From positions 46,122-110,121 of the forward strand of contig DVHG01000017.1 in assembly GCA_018712345.1 (NCBI GenBank): 64,000 nucleotides of DNA, written 5' to 3'. Origin of the DNA: Candidatus Onthovicinus excrementipullorum (GTDB lineage: Bacteria > Bacillota > Clostridia > Oscillospirales > Acutalibacteraceae). Each line of letters opens with the position of its first letter. The first letter of the stretch is position 1. Below, piece after piece: positions 29,481 through 40,253 of this stretch. Position numbers and translations under genes: made by a program. The notes under the pieces were generated by a model that was given only the letters and a program-made list of their open reading frames with translations, had not been told where the DNA came from and did no database searches.

Positions 29481-30364
29481 TGCTTAATATCCTTCACTTC
29501 CTGATAGAGCTGAACATAGCTTTGGTGGCGGGAGGGATCGATCTCCCCCGCCTCCAGATGGCGCAGGACACCGCACCCCCTGTCCGTCGTATGAGAACAG
29601 GAGGTAAAGCGGCACTCCGTTAAAAACGGGACAAACTCCGGGAAGCAGGCGGCCAGTTCCTCCTTTGGGATCCGCTCGCCGGAGCTGAAATCAAGGGAAG
29701 AGAACCCGGGTGTATCCACCACATAGCCGTCCGCCACCCGGAAGAGTTCAGCGGTACGCGTGGTGTGCCGCCCGCGCCCGAGCTTCCGGCTGATCTGAGC
29801 TGTATCCAGATTCAGTTCCGGAGCGATCAAATTGATGAGCGTGGATTTTCCAACCCCTGAGTTCCCCGTAAAAGCCGCGATCTTGCCCGCGATTAACGAG
29901 CGGATCGCCTCCGCCGTCTCTTCACCGCCGTCCGAGACGATCATTTGCAGCCCGGTGGACCGGTAGATCTGCACGAGGTCATCGACCGGGGCGAGATCCC
30001 CCTTAGTAATTATGATCACCGGTTCAACATGTTTATAGACCGCGATCGCCGTGAGCCGATCAATCAGCAGATAATTGGGCCGTGGCTGCACGGCAGAAAC
30101 CGTGATGAAGAGCCGGTCAATATTGGCCACCGGAGGCCGGAGGAAAAAATTCCGGCGCGGTTCAATCCGGTCGATCGTATTGTTTCCACTCTGCGGGTCC
30201 GCATCCAGCGTGACCGTGACCCGGTCGCCGGCCAGCGGCGTAAGCCCTTCCCGGCGGAAGATTCCGCGCGCCCGGCACTCATATACCGCACCGGCGGCTT
30301 CAACATAGTAGAAGCCGCCGATGCCCTTTAAAATCCTCGCGTTTTCAATCGTTTTATTCGCCAT
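29468..30364 (-). CDS. rsgA: Ribosome small subunit-dependent GTPase A
   Basis: Circularly permuted GTPase: AFTGNSGVGKSTLINLI, VVDTPGFSSLDF, zinc finger CRFTSCSHTTDRGCGV. Confidence 0.95.
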   Translation of the reverse strand: MANKTIENARILKGIGGFYYVEAAGAVYECRARGIFRREGLTPLAGDRVTVTLDADPQSGNNTIDRIEPRRNFFLRPPVANIDRLFITVSAVQPRPNYLLIDRLTAIAVYKHVEPVIIITKGDLAPVDDLVQIYRSTGLQMIVSDGGEETAEAIRSLIAGKIAAFTGNSGVGKSTLINLIAPELNLDTAQISRKLGRGRHTTRTAELFRVADGYVVDTPGFSSLDFSSGERIPKEELAACFPEFVPFLTECRFTSCSHTTDRGCGVLRHLEAGEIDPSRHQSYVQLYQEVKDIKQWQK

Positions 30365-32513
30365 TATCAGCTGTGTTACTTCCAAGGGTCAGATCAATCG
30401 TGCTTCCTCTCTGAGCAGTACCACTTTCCGGGCTCTGCGCAATGACAATCTTCCCTTCCGCTCCCGGATTTGTAACGTTCACCTCAAATCCAGCGTCAAT
30501 TAAAGTCTGCCGCGCCTGTTCATATTCCTGGCCGACCACGCTCGGAACAGAAATCATGCCGTAATTGCGGTCATAACTTACGCTGGCGTTCCCGCTGTCG
30601 AAATTGACTGTGGCGGTACAGTACTGGCTGCCATCGATCTGGATCACGAGATCCTGAGTTCCACTGCCCTCCACATCAATGGTGCGGGAGGAGCCGTTGA
30701 GGAGCATGGTATCCGACTTAAGCAGGCTGCCGTTGAGGAAGAAATCAACCTTTGCGCTGCGGCCGCTTTCATTCGGAAGGTCATAATTGACTGTAACCTT
30801 CTTGCTTGTGCCCTCTCCGTTGGAGACGATGACCGTGATCTCACTGCCCTTGGCAATCGTACTCTGATCGTTGACATAGACGGGGTTCTGGCTGATGATC
30901 GTATCCGCAGGCTGATCGCTGTCGACCCTCCTGTCGACCCTGACGGTGAGCCCCTGACTCTCCGCCTTTGCCTGCGCCTCCTCCAGTGTCATGCCGACGA
31001 GATTGGGCAGCGGCACCTGGGAGTCATCCTGGCCGTTATTCAGGTAGATGGTGATCCTACCATCCGGGGAGGCATCGGAATTTGCCGCCGGATCCGTACG
31101 GATAACACGGTTGACTTCCGTGTCCTTATCAAATTCATAACTGACATCAATATTGGTAAAGCCGGCTTTGCGCAGCGCCTGCTTGGCGGAGGCCTCATCA
31201 TATCCCGTAACATCCGGAACGCTGATGGGCTGAGACGCAGAAGCGATCGTCAGCGTGATCTTATCCGTATTGGGATCAATCTTGCGGCCGTCCGGCGGAT
31301 CCTGAGCAATAACAGTGCCCTCTTCCCTAGTAGTGGAGTACTCGGCATTGGTCACGAACTGCCACTGGGCATACTCCTCGTTATCCCGGATTTCCTCCTC
31401 GTAATTCATCCCGACAAAGTTCGGGACCGCAACCTTGTTGCCTGAGAAGCCGCCCATAGCCGCCACAACAATCAACACGACTGCAATGACCGCTACCACC
31501 GCCACAGAGACGCCGGTGACGATGGCAATGGTCTTTTTCCGCTTGGCGAGCTGGGCGTCGGAAGTATAATTCTCTTCCGGCGCGTCATCCTCGCTGCTGC
31601 GCGGAACGGCCAGCCCCGCCGCACCGGTGGGGACAAACTTGGTCGGCTCCTTATCGACAAAACAGGTATAATCAAATGTCACAGCTGGATTGCGCTTGAG
31701 CTCATCGAGATCCATCAGCATTTCCGCCGCAGACTGATAGCGATCCGCAACATTTTTCTCCATGGCATGCATGGTGATCTGCTCCAGCCCCACCGGGATC
31801 ATGGGATTGAGCTCACGCGGCTTTTTGGGATCGGCCTGGAGCTGCATAATCGCAACGGACACGGCGCTCTCCGACTGGAACGGGAGCTGACCGGTAATCA
31901 TCTCATACAGCACGACGCCGACAGAATAGATATCCGCCTTGTTATCCGTCACCTCACCGCGGGCCTGCTCCGGGCTGATATAGTGGACGGAGCCGATCGC
32001 GGACTCCGTCATGGTCTTGGTCTCATTGCGGCTGAAGCGCGCAATGCCAAAATCGGCCACCTTGATATTCCCATTGGGGAGCAGCATGATATTCTGCGGT
32101 TTAATATCGCGGTGCACAATCCCCTTATCATGGGCGTGCTGGAGCGCGCGGAGGATCTGCGTCGTGAAGTGGACGGCCTCCTTCCAGTCAATGACCTTCT
32201 GCTGCTCAATATACTCCTTGAGCGTGATGCCATCGACATATTCCATGACGATATACTGAAGCCGGTCCCCAAAGCTGACATCATAGACCTTGACAATATT
32301 GGGATGGGAGAGCACGGCGATCGCCTTGGATTCATTCTTGAACCTGCGGCGGAAATCCTCATTGGCGAGGTATTCCTCCTTGAGAATTTTTACGGCGACG
32401 ATCCTGTCGTCAATATTGTCGTAAGCCTTATAGACCACGGCCATACCGCCGACACCGATCAGCTCCTGGATCTCATATCGCCCGTCCAGGCGTTTTCCTA
32501 CATAATTTTCCAA
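30354..32513 (-). CDS. prkC: PASTA-domain Ser/Thr protein kinase
   Basis: Kinase motifs HRDIKPQNIMLL, DFGIARF; TM; four PASTA-like repeats. Confidence 0.93.
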   Translation of the reverse strand: MENYVGKRLDGRYEIQELIGVGGMAVVYKAYDNIDDRIVAVKILKEEYLANEDFRRRFKNESKAIAVLSHPNIVKVYDVSFGDRLQYIVMEYVDGITLKEYIEQQKVIDWKEAVHFTTQILRALQHAHDKGIVHRDIKPQNIMLLPNGNIKVADFGIARFSRNETKTMTESAIGSVHYISPEQARGEVTDNKADIYSVGVVLYEMITGQLPFQSESAVSVAIMQLQADPKKPRELNPMIPVGLEQITMHAMEKNVADRYQSAAEMLMDLDELKRNPAVTFDYTCFVDKEPTKFVPTGAAGLAVPRSSEDDAPEENYTSDAQLAKRKKTIAIVTGVSVAVVAVIAVVLIVVAAMGGFSGNKVAVPNFVGMNYEEEIRDNEEYAQWQFVTNAEYSTTREEGTVIAQDPPDGRKIDPNTDKITLTIASASQPISVPDVTGYDEASAKQALRKAGFTNIDVSYEFDKDTEVNRVIRTDPAANSDASPDGRITIYLNNGQDDSQVPLPNLVGMTLEEAQAKAESQGLTVRVDRRVDSDQPADTIISQNPVYVNDQSTIAKGSEITVIVSNGEGTSKKVTVNYDLPNESGRSAKVDFFLNGSLLKSDTMLLNGSSRTIDVEGSGTQDLVIQIDGSQYCTATVNFDSGNASVSYDRNYGMISVPSVVGQEYEQARQTLIDAGFEVNVTNPGAEGKIVIAQSPESGTAQRGSTIDLTLGSNTADNGE

Positions 32514-32531
32514 AGGGTTGACCTCCTTTTA

Positions 32532-33263
32532 TCAGTAAGTGACCGCAACAACGGTGATATTGTCACCGCCGCCATTGGAATTAGCCTTTTTTATCAATTC
32601 ATCAGCAAATTCATAATAGTTGTGGCTTTTGGTGACCTCCACGATATCATCATTGCTGATGTAATTGCTCAATCCGTCCGTACAGATCAGCAGTACGTCC
32701 CCTGGCTCCATTTTTTCCTCGGAGAAGTCCGCATCGATGCTGTCCGCCACGCCGAGTGCGCGGGTGATGACATTCTTGCGCGGATGAGTACGCGCCTCCT
32801 CCGGGGTCAGCTTTCCGCACTCAAGCAGCTCCTGAACCATGGAGTGATCCCGGGTAAGCTGACGCAGTTCCCCGCCCTCAGATAGCATGTAGGCGCGTGA
32901 ATCCCCCGCGTGCGATATATACGCGGTACCCCCGGCAACTATGACCGCCACCACCGTAGTCCCCATCCCGCGGAGCGATTCATTGGACCGGGACATATCG
33001 TAAATGGTGATATTGGCCGCCGATATGGCACAGTCCAGCATATTCCGTACAGATTTGGCTCCCATACCGTCCCGGTAGCCTGAAGTGATATGCTCGGAGA
33101 TTGTCTTGACCGCCAGGGAACTGGCGACATCTCCGCCCGAAGCGCCGCCCATACCGTCACAGACAACGGCCCAGGCTGCACCCACCGGCAGCTCACCGGC
33201 CGCGTAGGCGTCCTGATTCATGCTGCGGACCAGACCCGTATCGGTTTTGGCCACGATTCGCAT
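32532..33263 (-). CDS. prpC: PP2C-type Ser/Thr phosphatase
   Basis: AKTDTGLVRSMNQDAYA...VVCDGMGGASGGDVAS...GDNITVVAV. Confidence 0.93.
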   Translation of the reverse strand: MRIVAKTDTGLVRSMNQDAYAAGELPVGAAWAVVCDGMGGASGGDVASSLAVKTISEHITSGYRDGMGAKSVRNMLDCAISAANITIYDMSRSNESLRGMGTTVVAVIVAGGTAYISHAGDSRAYMLSEGGELRQLTRDHSMVQELLECGKLTPEEARTHPRKNVITRALGVADSIDADFSEEKMEPGDVLLICTDGLSNYISNDDIVEVTKSHNYYEFADELIKKANSNGGGDNITVVAVTY

Positions 33264-33268
33264 GCATA

Positions 33269-34312
33269 TCATCCTCCTTCCATTTTCTCCCTGTGACTGC
33301 GGCGAAGCTGCCCGCAGGAAGCATTTATATCAGAGCCAAGGGACCGGCGAACAGTGACGTTGATCCCCCGCTGCTCCAAAATACGGATGAAGCTTTCCAG
33401 CCTGTTCCGGTCGCTCTTGACAAATTCGCGCTCGCGCACGGCGTTTACCGGAATCAGATTGACGTGACAGAGCATTCCCTTCAGCCGGGCCGCCAGCTCC
33501 TGCGCACACGCATCGCTGTCATTGACGCCGCGGATCATCGCATACTCAAAGGAGATCCTCCGCCCCGTAAGGCGGATATAGCGGCGGCAGGCATCCAGAA
33601 CCTGTGCCACCGGCCACCGCCTGTTGACGGGCATAAGCCGGGAACGGACCGTGTCATTCGGCGCGTGAAGGGAGACAGAGAGCGTGAGTTGAAGTTTTTT
33701 CTGCGCAAGCTCGTCCATCCTTGGAACAATCCCGCATGTGGAAAGGGAAATGCTGCGCATCCCGATATTCAATCCGCGCGGGCAGCTGACAAGCTCCAGA
33801 AAGCGCATCACATTGTCAAAGTTATCCAGCGGCTCACCCATCCCCATCAGGACTACGTGGGAGACGCGCACGGCGCGGTCACGCTGGGCCGCATGGATCT
33901 GGGCGAGAATCTCCCCCGCAGTCAGATCCCTCTCCTTCCCGTCAAGCGTAGAGGCACAGAAGGCACACCCCATATTGCATCCCACCTGGGTGGAGACGCA
34001 GAGTGTGTAACCGTACTTGTACTCCATTAAAACACTCTCAATAAAACTGCCGTCGTGCAGCTTAAAGAGGTATTTAACTGTATTATCATACTCTGAAATC
34101 AACTTTTTTTCAATAGTACAGGCAAAAATGTCATACTTTTGATACAATTTCCGGCGTAATTCCTTGGAGATATTTGTCATCTGATCGTAATCTGTGACAC
34201 CCGAACGCTGGAGCCAGTCAAAAATCTGACCGGCGCGGTATCTCGGTTCCCCCAGTTCCTGCATTGCGGACTCAATCTCCGCGAGCGTCATGGAATTAAT
34301 ATCCCGCACCAT
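33269..34312 (-). CDS. rlmN: 23S rRNA (adenine2503-C2)/tRNA methyltransferase
   Basis: Radical SAM QVGCNMGCAFCAST; GMGEPLDNF. Confidence 0.94.
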   Translation of the reverse strand: MVRDINSMTLAEIESAMQELGEPRYRAGQIFDWLQRSGVTDYDQMTNISKELRRKLYQKYDIFACTIEKKLISEYDNTVKYLFKLHDGSFIESVLMEYKYGYTLCVSTQVGCNMGCAFCASTLDGKERDLTAGEILAQIHAAQRDRAVRVSHVVLMGMGEPLDNFDNVMRFLELVSCPRGLNIGMRSISLSTCGIVPRMDELAQKKLQLTLSVSLHAPNDTVRSRLMPVNRRWPVAQVLDACRRYIRLTGRRISFEYAMIRGVNDSDACAQELAARLKGMLCHVNLIPVNAVREREFVKSDRNRLESFIRILEQRGINVTVRRSLGSDINASCGQLRRSHREKMEGG

Positions 34313-34316
34313 GTCC

Positions 34317-35627
34317 TCACTCCTCTCTCTCCATCACGGCGGCAAAGAAGCCGTACCCGCCGTAATCCTGCGGCAGGAAGGTCATCATCCCGCCAACTGA
34401 GCGGACGCACTCCCGTGCAGCCGGAAGCAGCCGGAATTCGCTGTGCCGGGCCAGAAAAGCACGGCAGATGTCCTCATTCTCACGCGGGCTGAGTGTGCAG
34501 GTGGAGTAGACGAGCTTTCCGCCCAAAGCCACTGCGGCCGCGGAACGCTCCAAAATTTCCGTCTGGAGCGCCGGCAGCTCCTCTGAAAGATAAGTATCCT
34601 TATAGCGCAGCTCCGGCTTTGAGGCGATATCGCCCAGTCCGGAGCATGGGACATCGCAGAGAACCCGGTCAAACTTTTCTCCCGCTGTAAAGGATTCACG
34701 CGCATCGCGTACCTGCGCGCGGATGATACCGATCCCAAGGCGCGCAGCTCCCCTGCGGATGAGATCCACCCGGTGTGGATGCAGATCAAAGGAGAAGACC
34801 TCCCCGCGGTTATTCATCATTTGGGCAATCGTAAAGGATTTCCCTCCCGGTGCGGCGCAGATATCAGCCACCCGCATCCCGGGGCGCGCATCGAGGAGCG
34901 CGGCGCAGATCTGGGACGGAAGCCCCTGCACATGGAACAGCCCGTCCCGATACTCGGGCAGATTTTCAAGGGAGCCGCCCCCGGCGACGGCCAGCGCATT
35001 TTCGACCCCGTCCGCCGGCTCCGCAGTGACTCCGTCCGCCGTCAAAAGCTCCTGAAGGCGCCGCACGTCCGTGCGCAGCGTATTGACGCGGATATATGTA
35101 CGGGTTCCGCCGAGGGAGGCTGCGAGGATTCCCTCCGCCCGCTCTTTCCCATAGGCACCGACCAGAAAATCGATCAGCTGCCGCGGGCAGGAATAGCGCA
35201 CCTCCCAGCCGGCGGAACGCCAGTCCACACCACCGCCGGCCACCTTGCGCAGGACGGCGTTGACCATTCCGGCGGCAAAGGAGCAGCCGCAGCTTCTGGC
35301 AAGCCGCACACTCTCGTTAACGGCCGCGCTATCCGGTACGCGGTCCATAAATACAATCTGATAGGCGCCCAGCCGCAGCAACGTCCGCACATCGTAATGC
35401 GCCTTCTCCAGCGGTTTAGTCAGATACCGGTTCAGGATGTAATCCAGCGTGATCCGGCGCTCCAGCACGCCATATACAAGCGCACACACAAAGCCTGCAT
35501 CGCGGGGATCCAGATGCGCCTCCCTCAGGCGCGCAGACAGCTCCAGATTAGAATAAGAACCGGAACGCTCAATGTTCTTTAGAATTTCAAACGCCGTACG
35601 GCGGGGATTCATGCGATTATCGGTCAT
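34317..35627 (-). CDS. rsmB: 16S rRNA (cytosine967-C5)-methyltransferase
   Basis: NusB-like N-terminus; ADICAAPGGKSFTIAQ; DVPCSGLGDI; YSTCTLSPRENE. Confidence 0.93.
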   Translation of the reverse strand: MTDNRMNPRRTAFEILKNIERSGSYSNLELSARLREAHLDPRDAGFVCALVYGVLERRITLDYILNRYLTKPLEKAHYDVRTLLRLGAYQIVFMDRVPDSAAVNESVRLARSCGCSFAAGMVNAVLRKVAGGGVDWRSAGWEVRYSCPRQLIDFLVGAYGKERAEGILAASLGGTRTYIRVNTLRTDVRRLQELLTADGVTAEPADGVENALAVAGGGSLENLPEYRDGLFHVQGLPSQICAALLDARPGMRVADICAAPGGKSFTIAQMMNNRGEVFSFDLHPHRVDLIRRGAARLGIGIIRAQVRDARESFTAGEKFDRVLCDVPCSGLGDIASKPELRYKDTYLSEELPALQTEILERSAAAVALGGKLVYSTCTLSPRENEDICRAFLARHSEFRLLPAARECVRSVGGMMTFLPQDYGGYGFFAAVMEREE

Positions 35628-36318
35628 TGGAACGCACCATATACAGAATCAAGAAGCGCAGCAGCGTTGCAAGCGTCGCAGCGAGGGAGGCAACATAGGT
35701 CAAAGCCGCCGCACGCAGTGTCTTTTTGGCGGCCGTGTACTCCTCGCCTGCGAGCAGATTCTCCTCCCCGATGACTTGCAGCGCACGGGAGCTGGCGTTG
35801 AACTCCACCGGCAGCGTCACGAGTTGGAATACGGCGACAAGCGCATACAGGATGATGCCGACCATCATCAGCCAGTTGAGCGCGGAAAAGATCAGGCCGA
35901 TCAGGATCAGCGGGATGCCGATATTGGAGCCGATGTTACAGATCGGGATGATGGCATTGCGGAATTTGATCGGCTTATACCCCTGAGCGTACTGCGCGGC
36001 ATGACCGGCCTCATGGCAGGCAACGCCGATTGCCGCGGCGGACGTACTGTTATAGACGCTGTCGGAGAGGCGGATCACCTTGCTCCGGGGATCAAAATGG
36101 TCCGTGAGATGCCCGGAGACGCGCTCAATCCGTACGTCAAAGATCCCGTAATGGCGCAGGATCTCCATGGCGGCATCCGCCCCTGTCATATGGCGGGAAT
36201 TCTGCATACGGGAATACTTTTTAAAGGTCCGGTTGACGTTTAGCTGGGCAAACAACCCCAGAAGCATCGCCGGAACCACAATCAAAATATAGAGGGGATC
36301 AAAGTAAAAAAAAGGCAT
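35617..36318 (-). CDS. YugP-type zinc metallopeptidase
   Basis: IGVACHEAGHAAQYAQGYKPIKFRNAIIPICNIGSN. Confidence 0.9.
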   Translation of the reverse strand: MPFFYFDPLYILIVVPAMLLGLFAQLNVNRTFKKYSRMQNSRHMTGADAAMEILRHYGIFDVRIERVSGHLTDHFDPRSKVIRLSDSVYNSTSAAAIGVACHEAGHAAQYAQGYKPIKFRNAIIPICNIGSNIGIPLILIGLIFSALNWLMMVGIILYALVAVFQLVTLPVEFNASSRALQVIGEENLLAGEEYTAAKKTLRAAALTYVASLAATLATLLRFLILYMVRSNDR

Positions 36319-36342
36319 AGAGGTACCTCCGTCGTTTTAATG

Positions 36343-37272
36343 TTACTCACCCAAAAGCAAACCTGCGGAGAGTTTTGCGCCGCGCAGGTAATCCTGCGCC
36401 GACATCCGTTTTTTCCCATCCGGACAAACTTCCAGAAATTCGACGCAGCACCCGTCGCCGCAGGAGACGATCAGTCTGCTGTCGCACCGGACGACCTGAC
36501 CTGGCACGCCTGCCTTAATATCGGTCAGAGCGCTGCGCAGCACTTTGAGCCCTTTCCCATGAACCAGCGTTTTGGCACACGGCCACGGCGAAAGGCCCAG
36601 GATCTGATGGTGAATCTCCTTCGCGGAGCGGGAAAAATCGATTGGTGAGAGGGACTTATCCAGCATTTTACAGTAAGTCGCCTGATCGTCGTTTTGCCGG
36701 AGCGGGCGGAGCGTTCCGGCCTGAAGGGCGGCAACCGTCCTTTGCAGCACACCGGCACCCATCGGCGCCAGACGGTCAAAGAGCTCGCCGGCCGTCTCCG
36801 TCTCCCCGATCTCCGTCTTTTCACACAGGAGGATATCACCCGTATCCATCCCCCTGTCCATAAGCATGGAGGTCACGCCTGTCCGGCGCTCCCCACAGAG
36901 GATCGCGCTCTGGATCGGCGACGCGCCGCGGTACTTGGGGAGGATGGAGGCATGGATATTAATACACCCGTATTGCGGGATGGATAAAATTGCCTCTGGC
37001 AGAATTTTTCCATACGCTACCACGACGATCAGATCCGGCGCCATTACACGGATCTCCCGTTCGGCACTGCCGTCCCTGAGGGTAGCAGGCTGTAAAACAC
37101 ACAGTCCGAGCTCCAGCGCCGCTTCCTTGACGGGCGGCGGTGTCAAAAGCTGCCTGCGTCCCGTCGGCTTATCCGGCTGTGTAAATACCGCCAGAATATT
37201 ATGCCCATCCGCGTGCAGAACTTTCAGGCACGGTACGGCAAAATCAGGTGTTCCCATAAAAATAATATTCAT
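36343..37272 (-). CDS. fmt: Methionyl-tRNA formyltransferase
   Basis: MNIIFMGTPDFAVPCL...INIHASILPKYRGASPIQSAI. Confidence 0.95.
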   Translation of the reverse strand: MNIIFMGTPDFAVPCLKVLHADGHNILAVFTQPDKPTGRRQLLTPPPVKEAALELGLCVLQPATLRDGSAEREIRVMAPDLIVVVAYGKILPEAILSIPQYGCINIHASILPKYRGASPIQSAILCGERRTGVTSMLMDRGMDTGDILLCEKTEIGETETAGELFDRLAPMGAGVLQRTVAALQAGTLRPLRQNDDQATYCKMLDKSLSPIDFSRSAKEIHHQILGLSPWPCAKTLVHGKGLKVLRSALTDIKAGVPGQVVRCDSRLIVSCGDGCCVEFLEVCPDGKKRMSAQDYLRGAKLSAGLLLGE

Positions 37273-37274
37273 GC

Positions 37275-37772
37275 TCACTTCTCCAAATCCTTCTGCGTCG
37301 CACGGCGGATCATCTTATCGGTGTATAAAATCCCCTCCAGATGGTCGAGCTCATGACAGACGCAGGAGGCCTTAAACCCGTGTGCCTTGAACATAATCCA
37401 ATCCCCGCGGCGGTTCTGTGCCTTGACCGTGACGGACTCCGGACGGTGAAGCACGCCGCTCTCCCCAGGAATGGAAAGGCAGCCCTCCACACACTCCTGC
37501 TCGCCCTCGGTTTTAATAATCTCCGGATTCACAAGCTCCATCAGGCCGTCGCCGACATCAATCGTGACCACGCGCCGCAGAATGCCGACCTGGACTGCCG
37601 CCAGACCGACGCCGGGGGCTTTATACATCGTCTCCGCCATATCGTTCAGGAGCTGCCCCAGACGATCATCAAATTTTTCGACCTTTCGGCTAACCTTGCG
37701 CAGAATCGGATCGCCGACGGTAATAATATTCCGCAGTGCCATGCAAATTACCTCCAGAATTGTTGATATCAT
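37275..37772 (-). CDS. def: Peptide deformylase
   Basis: GVGLAAVQVG, EGCLSIPG, CHELDHLEG motifs. Confidence 0.95.
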   Translation of the reverse strand: MISTILEVICMALRNIITVGDPILRKVSRKVEKFDDRLGQLLNDMAETMYKAPGVGLAAVQVGILRRVVTIDVGDGLMELVNPEIIKTEGEQECVEGCLSIPGESGVLHRPESVTVKAQNRRGDWIMFKAHGFKASCVCHELDHLEGILYTDKMIRRATQKDLEK

Positions 37773-40231
37773 TAAAAAATAGACTCAGGATTGACATCCG
37801 GCGTGCAGGTGATCCGGCGGAAGCGCCTGTCCTGTCCAAAGGCGGAGATCAGCCGCCCGACCATCTCCCGCATCCGGGCGCGCATCCTGCACTTGAGGAT
37901 GATCCGGTAGCGGTACTTCCCGCCGATGCGTGCTGCACGCGGCGGCGCGGGACCCAGGACGATCATCTTCTCCTCCGGGTATTCGGATGCGGAGAGCGAT
38001 TTGAGCTGCCCCAGGAACACCTGGGCCGCCAGCTCCGTGTCGCGGTCCGACTGGCCGGAGAAGGTAAAGGTGCACAGATCACAGTAGGGCGGATAGGTCA
38101 TCAGCCTGCGAATCTGCATCTCCGTCTCATAAAAGCTGTCATAGTCCTGCGTGGCGGCAAAGTGGATCACCGGATTTTCCGGCGTCATTGTCTGGATGAC
38201 GGCCGTTCCCGGATACCTGCCGCGGCCTGCGCGCCCCACCACCTGTGTCAGCAATGCAAAGGTGCGCTCCAGACTCCTGTAATCGTCGCTGTAGAGCTGG
38301 CCGTCTGCCGAGACGACGCCCACGAGCGTAACATTTTCAAAATCCAGCCCCTTGGCGACCATCTGTGTGCCAAGCATGATGTCGTATTCCCCCGCCGCGA
38401 AGGCGCGCAGCTTGCGCTCATGCGCAAAGCGCGCTGCGGTGGTGTCTGTATCCATGCGCAGGATGCGCGCCTGCGGCAGCAGCTGAGCAAGCTCCTCCTC
38501 CACGCGCTGCGTCCCATAGCCTGTCCGGCGCAGGCCATGGTGTCCACAGTGCGGGCACTCATCCGAAAACGGCTGGGAATATCCACAGTAATGGCACATC
38601 AGCCGGCCGTTCGCCGCGTGATAGGTCATGGAAATGCTGCAGTGCGGGCACGTGAGGACCTCCTTGCAGGAGGGGCAGGAGACAAATGTATGATACCCGC
38701 GCCGGTTGATCAGCAGGATCGACTGTCTCCCCTTCTCCATATTTTCCCGAAGATCCGCCAGCAGCGGCGCGCTGATGGAACCGGTGCAGCCGTTGTTGAT
38801 CTGCTCCAGCATATCGACTGTAATGACCTCCGGGAGCTGCGCTGCACCGTACCGCTGTGCCAGGCGATAGAGGCCGTATTTCCCACGCCGGGCGTCCGTA
38901 TAGCTCTCAACGCTCGGTGTGGCGGAGGCCAGAAGAAGCAGCGCGTGATGATATGCACAGCGATAGCGCGCAATTTCCCGCGCGTGATAGCGCGGGGCGC
39001 TCTCCGACTTGTAGGCCGCCTCCTGCTCCTCATCCATGATGATGACTCCAAGATTTGCAAGCGGTGCAAAGACCGCGGAGCGTGTCCCGACGACGATCTT
39101 TACCGCTCCACTCTTGATACGCCGGAACTCATCCGCCCGCTCTCCGACGGAGAGCGCACTGTGGAGTACTGCCACATCGGAACCATACCGGCGGCGGAAC
39201 AGTTCCAGCGTTTGGGGAGTGAGTGAGATCTCCGGCACGAGCACAATTGCCGTCAGTCCGAGGTCCAGAGCGCGGTCAATCAGCTTCATGTACACCTGTG
39301 TCTTTCCGCTGCCGGTGACACCGTACAAAAGCGCCGTAAAGGGCTCCCGAGCCTCCAGCCTTTCCCGCAGGCCGTCATAGACGGACTGCTGCTGCGCCGA
39401 GAGGGCGATCTCCGTCCTCCCGGTGACGACTGTGTCAGACAGAGGGGTGCGCAGCGAAGGGACCTCAATATACTCCGCAATGCCCTTTTTAACCAGTGCA
39501 TCCGGCACGGCGGGTGTAACGCCTGTAAAGTAGCAGACCTCCCGCACGGCCGCGCAGCCCACCTCAGCCAGCATATTGACAACGCTCTGCTGCTTTTTAG
39601 AGAGCTTAATACCAATCTCGTCCTCAGAGCCATATGCAAGGCGGATCATCTTGACCGTCAGGTCCCCCACGTTGCGCACCGCCTCATCATTGCGCACGAG
39701 ATATCCGGCACGCCACAGCTTTTCCGGTACCTTACTGGCAGGGTCCAGTCCGAGCGCCGCCATGATCCGCTCCCTGCTGACGAATTTTTTTTGCGATACG
39801 ACAAAAGAGACGATTTGCTTTTCCGTCTCGTCAAGCGCATCGCCCAAGTCCTCGCCCGCACGCTCCCCCGGAGCATACTGGGCCACTATTTTAAGATTAA
39901 TCCCAAAGGGAACCATACTCTTGACCGCATCGTAGATCGTACAGAATGTGTGCGCCTTCATATACTCGGCGAGCAGACACATCTCCTCACTGAGCAACGG
40001 GCTCTCATCCACGACCTCGGCAATTGATTTCAGGCGGTGATCGGCCCGGCCGCTGTGCACATCCATGACAATTCCCACACGGCGGCTGTCCCCGGAACCG
40101 AACGGCACCTGAACACGCACACCGCGCTGAACCTTTGGCACAAGCGCCTGCGGGACCGCATAATCATACAGCTTATCAAAGTGGAAGGAAGTGTTTTCCA
40201 CGGCTATGCCTGCAATCATAACAGCGGGCAT
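37772..40231 (-). CDS. priA: Primosomal protein N' (PriA helicase)
   Basis: LLYGVTGSGKTQVYM, DEEQEAAYKSE, cysteine zinc-binding cluster CPSCKEVLTCPHCSISMTYH. Confidence 0.95.
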   Translation of the reverse strand: MPAVMIAGIAVENTSFHFDKLYDYAVPQALVPKVQRGVRVQVPFGSGDSRRVGIVMDVHSGRADHRLKSIAEVVDESPLLSEEMCLLAEYMKAHTFCTIYDAVKSMVPFGINLKIVAQYAPGERAGEDLGDALDETEKQIVSFVVSQKKFVSRERIMAALGLDPASKVPEKLWRAGYLVRNDEAVRNVGDLTVKMIRLAYGSEDEIGIKLSKKQQSVVNMLAEVGCAAVREVCYFTGVTPAVPDALVKKGIAEYIEVPSLRTPLSDTVVTGRTEIALSAQQQSVYDGLRERLEAREPFTALLYGVTGSGKTQVYMKLIDRALDLGLTAIVLVPEISLTPQTLELFRRRYGSDVAVLHSALSVGERADEFRRIKSGAVKIVVGTRSAVFAPLANLGVIIMDEEQEAAYKSESAPRYHAREIARYRCAYHHALLLLASATPSVESYTDARRGKYGLYRLAQRYGAAQLPEVITVDMLEQINNGCTGSISAPLLADLRENMEKGRQSILLINRRGYHTFVSCPSCKEVLTCPHCSISMTYHAANGRLMCHYCGYSQPFSDECPHCGHHGLRRTGYGTQRVEEELAQLLPQARILRMDTDTTAARFAHERKLRAFAAGEYDIMLGTQMVAKGLDFENVTLVGVVSADGQLYSDDYRSLERTFALLTQVVGRAGRGRYPGTAVIQTMTPENPVIHFAATQDYDSFYETEMQIRRLMTYPPYCDLCTFTFSGQSDRDTELAAQVFLGQLKSLSASEYPEEKMIVLGPAPPRAARIGGKYRYRIILKCRMRARMREMVGRLISAFGQDRRFRRITCTPDVNPESIF

Positions 40232-40253
40232 CGGCTGATCCCTCCGTCCCCTG

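Noticed and set aside
37736-39226. 496-aa plus-strand ORF
   Set aside because: Antisense to priA; no recognisable domain.
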